Source of the DNA: an uncultured Clostridia bacterium
GTDB lineage: Bacteria > Bacillota > Clostridia > Christensenellales > UBA1242
DNA length: 8,453 nucleotides
Reading direction: 5' to 3'
Assembly: GCA_934725795.1 (NCBI GenBank)
Contig: CAKVCF010000023.1
Coordinates: forward strand, 1 to 8,453
Shown: in pieces, positions 1 to 5,269 of the stretch
How the letters are laid out: each line of letters opens with the position of its first letter
How positions within the stretch are numbered: the first letter of the stretch is position 1
Notes under the pieces: model-generated
What the model was told of the DNA's origin: nothing
Database searches by the model: none
The model's input: only the letters and a program-made list of their open reading frames with translations
Position numbers and translations under genes: made by a program

Positions 1-1
1 G

Positions 2-382
2 CAAGGCACAGGCGTATTTAATGGCGAAATGGGTTATATCACACGCATTGAACCCGAAACTCATGAAGTTACAATCCGATTTGACGATGGAAAAATTTGC
101 AAATATGCACAAACCGACCTTTACCAAATCACACTTGCCTATGCAATAACCATTCACAAAAGCCAAGGCAGTGAGTTTGATTGTGTGGTTATTCCACTTG
201 TTCCAGGTGCACCAATTATCATCACCCGCAACCTGTTATATACCGCAATCACTCGTGCAAAAAAGACGGTTGTGCTGGTAGGCAGCAAGCAAATCCTTGC
301 CCGTATGATACACAATAACTACACCGCAAAACGCTACACACTACTTAAAGATTTTGTTATAGAAGAATTTAAAGATATGTAG
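2..382 (+). CDS. recD2: RecD2-like ATP-dependent DNA helicase, C-terminal fragment
   Basis: This is the last 126 codons of a superfamily 1B 5'-3' DNA helicase of the RecD2/RecD-like family; the rest lies upstream of the window. The reading frame is open at the left edge, so the ATG at 29 is internal. It opens with a GVFNGEMGYI segment typical of the SH3-like insertion in RecD2 C-terminal regions. Next comes the motif V region YAITIHKSQGSEFD, which contacts DNA and nucleotide, and then the motif VI region LLYTAITRAKK, whose Arg is expected to act in ATP hydrolysis. Walker A and B are off-window. In the family the enzyme acts in the cytosol in DNA repair and recombination, without RecBC in Firmicutes. 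It is the only plus-strand gene here and ends at TAG, 187 bases before a strong hairpin terminator. Family assignment is confident; the exact cellular role is inferred. Confidence 0.93.
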   Translation, partial: QGTGVFNGEMGYITRIEPETHEVTIRFDDGKICKYAQTDLYQITLAYAITIHKSQGSEFDCVVIPLVPGAPIIITRNLLYTAITRAKKTVVLVGSKQILARMIHNNYTAKRYTLLKDFVIEEFKDM

Positions 383-569
383 TTCAAACAAGCAATTTAT
401 TAATCAACATTAAATCACAATTTATTGTTTTTGATTGTTAAAAATTTCTTATTTAACCTTATATTACTGTTGTTTTGTTCCAAAACGGCAAAATAATAAT
501 TTATTTCTAAAAAAATATTTTTATAAATTTCTATATATAAAAAATTTAAAAATTTAATCTATAATAAAC
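383..569. other. AT-rich spacer between converging genes
   Basis: This stretch is very AT-rich and carries no credible coding frame. The only local structure I see is a short inverted repeat at 472-486 (GTTTTG, three-base loop, CAAAAC) with no adjoining T-run. It probably forms the 3' untranslated region of the helicase transcript before the terminator at 570-599. Confidence 0.5.
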
Positions 570-599
570 AAAAAACACACAACGATATGTGTGTTTTTT
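570..599. terminator. Bidirectional intrinsic terminator
   Basis: A perfect 12-bp stem (570-581 with 588-599) closes a six-base loop. The outer end of the stem is a run of six A on the left and six T on the right, so both transcripts finish with a U-rich tail. It sits between the helicase gene ending at 382 (+) and the membrane-protein gene ending at 647 (-), and so should stop both. Confidence 0.88.
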
Positions 600-646
600 A
601 TTTCCAAACTTTTATAAAAATTTGTTATTAAGCTATGTATTTAATA

Positions 647-1168
647 TTAAGCTTCGACAGTTTCTACTGCAACTGGCTTTTTAAGTTTGATAACTGTAAC
701 CAAGTTAACAATAAACGCAACAAGGTGAACAATTGTTGCACCAATAAGTGTAATGTATGAAGAACCAAACATCATTAAGTTCATCATAACTTCTTCTTGA
801 TTTTCCAATGCCATAAATGAAGCAAGTGCTTGGAATGCATTGATTGTTACAATTATTGCAGCAACAAGGACGATTGCTTGAATAACGATTGTTGCAATAA
901 ACAAACCTTTCTTTTTAGCAACAGTTTCGTCATCTTTGCGCAATTTGCAAATGCTGACAATTGCCATAATTGTGAAAACAAGCCCGAAAAGTGCAACACA
1001 ACCATGTGCACAAACAAAGAAAGCTGTTTTACCATCCATTGTTGCAGCGCCTGAACCTGACATAGAATCTTGCATAAGCAACATCATAGGCAAAAGCAAA
1101 CTAGCAAATGCAACAAAGCAAGTTGCAAGGCTCAAACACAAGCCTGCCATTAAATTTTGTTTTTTCAT
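647..1168 (-). CDS. Small four-helix membrane protein, function unknown
   Basis: I do not recognise this 173-residue protein. Four hydrophobic segments are visible at about residues 8-32, 50-75, 88-118 and 138-161. The basic stretches (MKKQ at the start, KLRKDDETVAKKK between helices 2 and 3, KLKK after helix 4) suggest both ends are cytoplasmic under the positive-inside rule. The short loop between helices 1 and 2 is Ser/Gly/Met-rich and presumably external. I chose the ATG at 1168 because AAAAGGAG lies five bases before it. The in-frame GTG at 1174 overlaps that ribosome site and cannot sensibly use it. The gene is monocistronic, with its own near-consensus promoter at 1204-1232 and a shared terminator at 570-599. 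No catalytic or transport motif is visible, so no function is assigned. Confidence 0.8.
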   Translation of the reverse strand: MKKQNLMAGLCLSLATCFVAFASLLLPMMLLMQDSMSGSGAATMDGKTAFFVCAHGCVALFGLVFTIMAIVSICKLRKDDETVAKKKGLFIATIVIQAIVLVAAIIVTINAFQALASFMALENQEEVMMNLMMFGSSYITLIGATIVHLVAFIVNLVTVIKLKKPVAVETVEA

Positions 1169-1173
1169 ATACA

Positions 1174-1178
1174 CTCCT
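1174..1178 (-). promoter_or_regulatory. Ribosome binding site that fixes the start at 1168
   Basis: AGGAG on the minus strand is followed by five bases and then ATG. The last G of the site is also the first base of an upstream in-frame GTG, which excludes that GTG as the start. Confidence 0.85.
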
Positions 1179-1203
1179 TTTCATAGCCTAAACTATTAAT
1201 TAA

Positions 1204-1232
1204 ATTATGCAACGATTTTTTAAATTCGTCAA
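1204..1232 (-). promoter_or_regulatory. Sigma-A-type promoter for the membrane-protein gene
   Basis: The -35 is TTGACG (1232-1227) and the -10 is CATAAT (1209-1204), separated by exactly 17 bases. Each hexamer differs from the consensus by one base. Transcription should begin near 1197, giving a leader of about 30 nt. The rest of the spacer up to the comFC terminator at 1351 shows nothing I can name. Confidence 0.8.
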
Positions 1233-1350
1233 ACAACATGTCAGGTTTTTAGCAATTTACCAATATATATGGCCATTTTTGCAGTATTTTAGTCAATTTG
1301 TAGTGTTTTTTAATATTTCTTCACCAACCACGATACTCTAATCAACAAAC

Positions 1351-1402
1351 AAAAAAGTGGTAGTAATATTCAATTTATAATAATATAAGTTACTACCACT
1401 TT
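1351..1402 (-). terminator. Terminator of the xre-comFC unit
   Basis: A perfect 13-bp stem pairs 1354-1366 with 1390-1402, and the inner loop can extend it (ATATT at 1366-1370 with AATAT at 1382-1386). On the minus strand the stem is followed by a run of six T, counting those that close the stem. It lies 11 bases after the comFC stop codon. Confidence 0.85.
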
Positions 1403-1413
1403 AAAAGCATTTA

Positions 1414-2154
1414 TTATATTTCTTTTTCCATTTTGGTGTGAGCTAAAGTCAACACAAAAACCTTTTCTGCACCTGCCTGTTTTAACACCCTGCTAATTTC
1501 ATTGCTGGTTGCACCAGTTGTGAACACATCATCAACCAACAACACTGTTAAATCTTTTAATAATGAAACAAATTCTTTTTTAACAGCAAAAGCATCAACA
1601 ATGTTTGCTTGTCTATCTGCAAAATTTAAACTTGCTTGATTTTGATTGTCTTTAACTTTTTCCACAATCTCTGCACATGGATAGCCAAATTTATTTGCAA
1701 TAAAACGTGCCAACAATTCCGCCTGATTGTATCCACGTTGTTTTTGTTTTTTCTTTTGCATAGGAACAAATGTAACAATGTCAGGTTTTATATCATACCC
1801 TGCCAAGGTTTCACACATATATTCAGCCAAAGGTTCATAAAGTGGTTTGTTGCCCTCAAATTTAAAATCATGCACAGCTTTAACCACTTTGCCAGAATAA
1901 TCAAAACAACTTATGGCTTGGTCAAATTCATAATTCTTTGTCTTACACTCAAAGCAGACACCAATTTCTTCTTTACTCATAGGATTGCCACATTTAGGGC
2001 AAGGATTCAAATTGTATGGCAAATGTTCAGCACAATCTTCACACGTGTCTTTGTCTGCATTTTCATTTAGTTCTTCGCCACAAAAAATACACTTGATATG
2101 CCTTGGATACACGATATCAAGCAACCACTCTTTAAAATTTTTCTTGCTTTTCAT
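1414..2154 (-). CDS. comFC: ComFC/GntX-family phosphoribosyltransferase-like protein
   Basis: This 246-residue protein is of the usual length for the ComF family. An N-terminal zinc-ribbon-like region carries four Cys pairs: C22/C25, C38/C41, C52/C55 and C67/C70. A type I phosphoribosyltransferase fold follows, with the family signature RGYNQAELLAR at 140-150 and the PRPP-binding loop LLVDDVFTTGAT at 205-216, where the acidic pair D208-D209 precedes TTGAT. In naturally competent Firmicutes, ComFC is needed for DNA uptake and works with the ComFA helicase; GntX is the proteobacterial relative. No comFA is present in the window. The ATG overlaps the last base of the xre stop codon (TAATG), and only a weak GGA precedes it, so translation is probably coupled. 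A strong terminator follows the stop. Family is certain; whether it serves competence here is inference. Confidence 0.93.
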   Translation of the reverse strand: MKSKKNFKEWLLDIVYPRHIKCIFCGEELNENADKDTCEDCAEHLPYNLNPCPKCGNPMSKEEIGVCFECKTKNYEFDQAISCFDYSGKVVKAVHDFKFEGNKPLYEPLAEYMCETLAGYDIKPDIVTFVPMQKKKQKQRGYNQAELLARFIANKFGYPCAEIVEKVKDNQNQASLNFADRQANIVDAFAVKKEFVSLLKDLTVLLVDDVFTTGATSNEISRVLKQAGAEKVFVLTLAHTKMEKEI

Positions 2155-2360
2155 TAATTTTCCAAGCCGATTAAATAGTCGGCAGACACTTTAAAGAAAA
2201 TGCACAAAGTAAATAAACTTTCAACATTAGGCACACGAATACTCTTTTCCCACCTATTTATACATGCAGGGCTAAAACCAGTTTGTTCTGCAAGTTCATT
2301 TTGAGATAGGTTCATTTCTTCTCTTAACTCTTTAAGTCTTTCAGCAAATTTATTATTCAT
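2154..2360 (-). CDS. Small Xre-family helix-turn-helix regulator
   Basis: This 68-residue protein is essentially one HTH_3/Cro-C1 DNA-binding domain. The helix-turn-helix runs over about residues 19-40 (SQNELAEQTGFS, then CINRWEKS as the recognition helix). It is followed by the VPNVESLFTLCIFFKVSADYLIG motif that ends most proteins of this class. There is no sensor or dimerisation extension, so it probably acts as a simple cytosolic repressor. The ATG at 2360 has TAGGTGA at 2370-2364 as ribosome site. Its stop overlaps the comFC start by one base, making a two-gene unit. Two operator-like repeats sit just upstream (2383-2427), suggesting that it controls its own transcription and with it comFC. 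The family is clear; the target sites are inferred. Confidence 0.92.
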   Translation of the reverse strand: MNNKFAERLKELREEMNLSQNELAEQTGFSPACINRWEKSIRVPNVESLFTLCIFFKVSADYLIGLEN

Positions 2361-2382
2361 ATTTCACCTACTTAAAGGTTAA

Positions 2383-2427
2383 ACCAAATGGTAATAAAAT
2401 TTTGCAAACTTACCATTTGGTAATAAA
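2383..2427. promoter_or_regulatory. Paired operator-like sites upstream of xre
   Basis: ACCAAATGGTAA at 2383-2394 is perfectly repeated in inverted form at 2410-2421 (TTACCATTTGGT). Each half is itself almost a palindrome, ACCA-two bases-TGGT. The ten-base TGGTAATAAA also recurs as a direct repeat 29 bp apart (2389-2398 and 2418-2427). A possible weak promoter, TTACCA with a 17-base spacer to ATTTTA, would use the upstream site as its -35, so bound repressor would block it. The likely binder is the Xre protein encoded 23 bases downstream, but this is inferred from position only. Confidence 0.65.
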
Positions 2428-2505
2428 TTAACTGATTAAGTGCCTTCGCCAAGTGATTAACGACTTGTTAGGTATTTTATATAAATAGTTCCAAACACTT
2501 AAAAT

Positions 2506-2534
2506 AAAAAAATACACCCTTACGAGTGTATTTT
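2506..2534 (-). terminator. Downstream copy of the rplL terminator
   Basis: The 11-bp stem pairs 2509-2519 with 2524-2534. In the minus-strand RNA the loop is GUAA, a GNRA tetraloop, and the transcript ends in a run of seven U, counting the stem end. One pair is G-U in the minus-strand RNA but C-A on the other strand, so the hairpin suits minus-strand transcripts. It lies about 140 bp beyond the primary terminator and could catch read-through before xre. Confidence 0.8.
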
Positions 2535-2564
2535 CCTTTGGCATAAAAGATTATTTAAGTTCAA
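2506..2564 (-). repeat. Second copy of the rplL 3' end and terminator
   Basis: These 59 bases match 2646-2704 at 58 of 59 positions, at an offset of 140 bp. The copied block includes the terminator hairpin, the spacer after the stop codon, the TAA and the last three codons (Glu-Leu-Lys) of rplL. Beyond base 2564 the similarity to rplL ends abruptly, and the frame before the copied codons runs into a stop within a few residues. It is therefore a partial 3' duplicate and not a gene. Confidence 0.9.
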
Positions 2565-2644
2565 AAGAAATTAATTTTTTTCAAAAATTCATTTGGTTGT
2601 TGAACTATCATGGCTGTTCACTTGATTTATTCTATTCCTTACAT

Positions 2645-2674
2645 AAAAAAAATACACCCTTGCGAGTGTATTTT
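2645..2674 (-). terminator. Primary rplL terminator with a GCAA tetraloop
   Basis: The 11-bp stem pairs 2649-2659 with 2664-2674 and is closed by the loop GCAA in the minus-strand RNA. It ends in eight U, counting the stem end. It starts 16 bases after the rplL stop codon. Confidence 0.9.
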
Positions 2675-2704
2675 CCTTTGGCATAAAAGATTATTTAAGT
2701 TCAA
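2646..2704 (-). repeat. Original copy of the rplL 3' end and terminator
   Basis: This is the partner of the repeat at 2506-2564. It is the one attached to the intact rplL gene, so it is probably the source. The single difference is at 2662 (G here, A at 2522), inside the hairpin loop. Confidence 0.9.
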
Positions 2705-3062
2705 CAACTGCACCAGCGTCTGTTAAAGCTTTTTCAAGAGCTTTAGCATCAGCAGTAGGTACATTTTCTTTAACTGTTGCAGGTGCGCTTTCAACCATAG
2801 CTTTAGCTTCCATCAAGCCAAGACCAGTTGCTTCACGAACTGCTTTAATAACTGCAATTTTGTTTGCGCCAACTTCTTTAAGCACAACGTTAAATTCAGT
2901 TTTTTCTTCTGCTGCAGGGGCAGCTTCACCAGCTGCAGCTGGGCCAGCAACAACTGCTGCAGCTGCGCTAACGCCAAATTCTTCTTCAATAGCTTTAACC
3001 AATTCGTTAAGTTCAACGACTGTCATAGCCTTAATTTCTTCAATGAATTTTTGTTTATCCAT
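2691..3062 (-). CDS. rplL: Ribosomal protein L7/L12 (bL12)
   Basis: This 123-residue acidic stalk protein of the large ribosomal subunit recruits and stimulates the translational GTPases. In the family it binds as dimers to L10. The three expected parts are visible: an N-terminal dimerisation region at about 1-30 ([10 protein letters not shown] to [10 protein letters not shown]), an Ala/Pro/Glu-rich hinge at about 31-54, and a C-terminal domain from about 55 with [21 protein letters not shown] and [16 protein letters not shown]. The chosen ATG at 3062 has AAGGAG six bases upstream; an in-frame ATG 54 bases further up would add a non-homologous stretch and lacks this site. It follows rplJ with an unusually long 230-base spacer and is followed by two copies of its terminator. 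Confidence 0.98.
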   Translation of the reverse strand: MDKQKFIEEIKAMTVVELNELVKAIEEEFGVSAAAAVVAGPAAAGEAAPAAEEKTEFNVVLKEVGANKIAVIKAVREATGLGLMEAKAMVESAPATVKENVPTADAKALEKALTDAGAVVELK

Positions 3063-3120
3063 AATTTTCTCCTTTTTAATTGATAATTGCTTGCAATTTA
3101 GCAAGTGAAAAGGCAACTTT

Positions 3121-3290
3121 TATATCGCTAGATATAATTTTTTCCTTTTTTATTGCGTGCTGTGTTTGACAAATCAAACTAACAAAACTTTGGCCAAGCA
3201 CGATACCAAAATTTTTGGCTAAATGTGAATTTTCACAAAGCGATTTTTAAAATAACATAACTGTTTGGCTAAGATAAACCAACTAGCCAA
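3121..3290. other. Structured spacer between rplJ and rplL
   Basis: The 230-base gap between rplJ and rplL has no credible coding frame but is rich in inverted repeats. They are TATATC/GATATA around GCTA (3121-3136), CGTGCT (3156-3161) with AGCACG (3197-3202) enclosing GTTTGA/TCAAAC (3164-3179), TGTGAA/TTCACA (3224-3237), and TTGGCTA/TAGCCAA (3265-3271 with 3284-3290). I see no convincing promoter. Such structure could set the rplL:rplJ expression ratio by RNA processing or stability, since several L12 copies are needed per L10, but that is inference. Confidence 0.5.
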
Positions 3291-3292
3291 TA

Positions 3293-3778
3293 TTATTCTT
3301 TTTCTGCGACCGCTTTTAATGCACGTGCCAAGCCAGACACTGGTGCATTGAGGACATATACCAACTGAGCAAGAAGTTGTTCTCTGCCTGGAATAGAAGC
3401 CAAAACTTTAACACCGTTTTCATCAAGAACTTTACCATCACAGTAACCAGCTTTGATTGAAAGGGTTGTGTAGTCCTTCATTGCATTTTTAATCATGCGA
3501 GGGGCTGCAGTTTCATCGTCCATACCAAAAGCAAAAGCAGTTGTGCCGTTAAGTGCTTCGTCAAAGCCGTTGATACCAAGTTGTTCACATGCTTTCTTAA
3601 AGAGAGTGTTTTTGATAACTTTGTAAGTTACGTTGTTTTCTCTTAAAGATTTACGCAAAGCGGTGTCGTTGCTAACGCTGATACCGCGGTAATCAACTAA
3701 AACAATAGACTTGCTTGCACTGATAAGGCTTTTAATTTCCTCTACCGCATTCTTTTTTGCTTCAAGATTTGCTGACAC
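3293..3778 (-). CDS. rplJ: Ribosomal protein L10 (uL10)
   Basis: This 161-residue protein is the base of the ribosomal stalk: it binds 23S rRNA through its N-terminal domain and carries L7/L12 dimers on its C-terminal helix. Family marks are IVLVDYRGIS at 25-34, TYKVIKNTLFKKA at 51-63, NGTTAFAFG at 77-85, and the end region LASIPGREQLLAQLV with APVSGLARAL. The last helix is the L12-binding part. I chose the GTG at 3778 because AAGGAGG lies five bases upstream and the protein then begins SANLEAKKNAVEEI, as L10 usually does. The upstream ATG at 3853 would add 25 unrelated residues read through the leader. It has its own near-perfect promoter and an attenuator leader, and so is likely self-regulated. 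Confidence 0.97.
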   Translation of the reverse strand: MSANLEAKKNAVEEIKSLISASKSIVLVDYRGISVSNDTALRKSLRENNVTYKVIKNTLFKKACEQLGINGFDEALNGTTAFAFGMDDETAAPRMIKNAMKDYTTLSIKAGYCDGKVLDENGVKVLASIPGREQLLAQLVYVLNAPVSGLARALKAVAEKE

Positions 3779-3783
3779 TTTAT

Positions 3784-3790
3784 CCTCCTT
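3784..3790 (-). promoter_or_regulatory. rplJ ribosome binding site fixing a GTG start
   Basis: AAGGAGG, the full anti-16S match, ends five bases before GTG at 3778. No such site precedes the in-frame ATG at 3853. Confidence 0.9.
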
Positions 3791-3880
3791 TATGCCTTTT
3801 GAAGTAACAAATATGATTAAAGATAAACTAAAACCAAATTTGTTGTAAAACAAATAGATAACCTAAATGTTTTTTATTTA

Positions 3881-3910
3881 AAAAATTCCTTTTGCCAAGA
3901 CAAAAGGAAT
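3881..3910 (-). terminator. Attenuator terminator in the rplJ leader
   Basis: A perfect 9-bp stem (3902-3910 with 3885-3893) encloses an eight-base loop and is followed by a U-run. It lies inside the rplJ transcript, over 100 bases before the GTG start, so transcription must pass it to express rplJL. It may also end transcripts coming through from the lipoprotein gene. Confidence 0.85.
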
Positions 3911-4007
3911 CAATAATAATCGACATTTCTTTTCTCTCCTACACAAGCAGTTTGATTAACTTTATGCTAAAAGCACTTGTGGTCTTTGGCGTGAAATTTA
4001 TTAAACT
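3881..4007 (-). ncRNA. L10 leader, cis-regulatory RNA of rplJL
   Basis: The transcribed leader from about 4007 to 3881 has the layout of the Firmicutes ribosomal protein L10 leader. CACAAG (3981-3976) pairs with CUUGUG (3947-3942), enclosing two small hairpins (UGC/GCA and AGUU/AACU), which makes a branched element. An intrinsic terminator follows (3881-3910). In this family free L10-(L12)n complex binds the leader and promotes termination or blocks expression, so the stalk proteins limit their own synthesis. The segment GCCAAAGAC (3990-3982) is complementary, with one bulged A, to GUCUUGGC in the terminator loop (3901-3894), giving a candidate alternative pairing. I identify it by position and shape, not by a model search. 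Confidence 0.75.
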
Positions 4008-4013
4008 GAGTTT

Positions 4014-4042
4014 ATTATACACCGCAACAAAAGAATTGTCAA
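4014..4042 (-). promoter_or_regulatory. Consensus sigma-A promoter of rplJL
   Basis: TTGACA (4042-4037) and TATAAT (4019-4014) are both perfect hexamers with a 17-base spacer, fitting a highly expressed ribosomal gene. Transcription should start near 4007. The -35 lies only 15 bases after the stop codon of the upstream lipoprotein gene. Confidence 0.95.
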
Positions 4043-4057
4043 CCAGTTTTGTTAAAA

Positions 4058-5140
4058 TTATTTAGTTAAATTTGGATTGTATTCACCAAGCCCTAAACAC
4101 TCAGCGGTTTTGTTATTAAAGTTTTCTGCATAACTTTTATCTTTTAAAACTGTATTGGTATACATGCTTAATTCATAACTTTTTGTGTTTAATGTATTTA
4201 CAAATGATGATCCTCTATAACCAAAGAACATTCCATCTTCTGCTTCTGGTTGAAAACCTACACTATCTTTACATTTAAAAGTGCCATATGTTAATGTGTT
4301 ATAATTATTCACAACAATCATATCTATTGTGTATTTATCATGATTTGATGAAACATAAAAGCATTCATCAGCATTATAATAACCACTAGTTTCTCTAACT
4401 GCGTTAAACAAACTGAGTTGTGTACTATAATGTGTTTTTGTTTTTAAAAGAATTGTTTCTTGCTTTTGTGCTGAAATGGCATCATTCATAAAATTGGCGT
4501 ATATCAATTCTTGTTCATGCACTTTTTTATAATCTGCCATTTCTTGTTTTGAAAGATTATAACTTAATAAATAGTTGTCAAAGCAAGGTGTTTCATAAAC
4601 AAAAGTTTTACCAATACTTTGCACCCTGGTTGACATATACAGTTTTGTTGGTTCGTCTTTTTTTACAAAAGTGAAGGTTTGACAAGAAAGTTCACCAGAC
4701 TTGATCTTTTCAACATCATAACCTTGTTTTTGCAAAAATGCATAAGGGTGGCTATTAAATTTGCAAAAATAATTTGGATTTTGATTTTTAACATAATAGT
4801 AGAACAAATCATCTTTAGAGCGTTCAGCATAATCCGCCACCAATGCTTGATAATCAGCATTTTCCAACACTGAATGCATTAAAACAGAATAGCCAACGTC
4901 TGTTTGTTTGTTATGGTCTTGTGTTTTGTGATTGCCACCGCATTCATCACACACATACGTGGTGTTACCACCATTGTTTTTGTTGTTGTTTGGTTTACAT
5001 GCTGACAATGATGCAGCAATGGCAACTGCAATAACAAGTGCCCCGACCCTTTTAAACACTTTGCTACCATGCAATTTGTTTGCAACACGTGAAATTGTTT
5101 GTTTTATCAAATTTGGTTTGTTTTTATTTTCTTCTTCCAT
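4058..5140 (-). CDS. Predicted lipoprotein of unknown function
   Basis: I do not recognise this 360-residue protein. A hydrophilic, positively charged N-terminal stretch of about 31 residues is followed by a hydrophobic segment and the lipobox LSAC, with the lipidated Cys at 48. It should therefore be anchored on the outer face of the cytoplasmic membrane. The n-region is longer than in most lipoproteins. An Asn/Lys/Gly-rich linker follows, then CDECGGNH at 64-71 and another His at 76. This C-x2-C-x3-H-x4-H spacing could bind a metal, but this is only a pattern. The remaining 280 residues are Tyr-, Asn- and Lys-rich with scattered Cys and no known motif. The ATG at 5140 has AGGAG six bases upstream, and a near-consensus promoter precedes it. 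No terminator separates it from the rplJ promoter. Confidence 0.8.
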   Translation of the reverse strand: MEEENKNKPNLIKQTISRVANKLHGSKVFKRVGALVIAVAIAASLSACKPNNNKNNGGNTTYVCDECGGNHKTQDHNKQTDVGYSVLMHSVLENADYQALVADYAERSKDDLFYYYVKNQNPNYFCKFNSHPYAFLQKQGYDVEKIKSGELSCQTFTFVKKDEPTKLYMSTRVQSIGKTFVYETPCFDNYLLSYNLSKQEMADYKKVHEQELIYANFMNDAISAQKQETILLKTKTHYSTQLSLFNAVRETSGYYNADECFYVSSNHDKYTIDMIVVNNYNTLTYGTFKCKDSVGFQPEAEDGMFFGYRGSSFVNTLNTKSYELSMYTNTVLKDKSYAENFNNKTAECLGLGEYNPNLTK

Positions 5141-5173
5141 AAAAAACTCCTACCATAAAAAAATATTTTTTTT

Positions 5174-5202
5174 AATATATCACCTTTTTGATTCTTTGTC
5201 AA
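5174..5202 (-). promoter_or_regulatory. Sigma-A promoter of the lipoprotein gene
   Basis: TTGACA (5202-5197) and TATATT (5179-5174) are separated by 17 bases. The -35 is perfect and the -10 differs from the consensus at one base. Transcription should start near 5167, leaving a short leader of about 27 nt containing the AGGAG site at 5151-5147. Confidence 0.9.
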
Positions 5203-5205
5203 GTG

Positions 5206-5247
5206 GTAAAAGTTTTACTAAACACTGCGATATTTTTATTCAATATC
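5206..5247. promoter_or_regulatory. Possible regulator sites upstream of the lipoprotein promoter
   Basis: GTAAAAGTTTTAC at 5206-5218 is a 13-bp palindrome about a central G, only three bases upstream of the -35 hexamer. A second inverted repeat, GATATT with AATATC, spans 5229-5247. Either could bind a regulator. In AT-rich DNA such short repeats also arise by chance, and no dedicated regulator is adjacent. Confidence 0.35.
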
Positions 5248-5269
5248 TTTTACATATGCTTTAAGGCAC

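Noticed and set aside
1172..1174. GTG start for the small membrane protein
   Set aside because: It overlaps the AGGAG site; the ATG at 1168 is five bases from that site and is preferred.
1636..2070. Long plus-strand open frame opposite comFC
   Set aside because: It is antisense to the clear comFC frame, lacks a ribosome site and has a low-complexity Phe/Ile-rich translation typical of a shadow frame.
2561..2611. 16-codon minus-strand frame between the two rplL terminator copies
   Set aside because: It has an ATG but no convincing ribosome site or promoter, and it is too short to support from sequence alone.
2506..2704. Repeat pair as ends of an insertion sequence
   Set aside because: The repeats are direct and derive from the rplL 3' end, only 81 bases lie between them, and no transposase or target duplication is visible.
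2860..3108. Plus-strand open frame opposite rplL
   Set aside because: It mirrors the Ala-rich hinge codons of rplL and has no homology or start signal.
4932..5264. Plus-strand open frame of 110 codons opposite the lipoprotein start
   Set aside because: It crosses the lipoprotein promoter and ribosome site in antisense, and no start signal precedes it.
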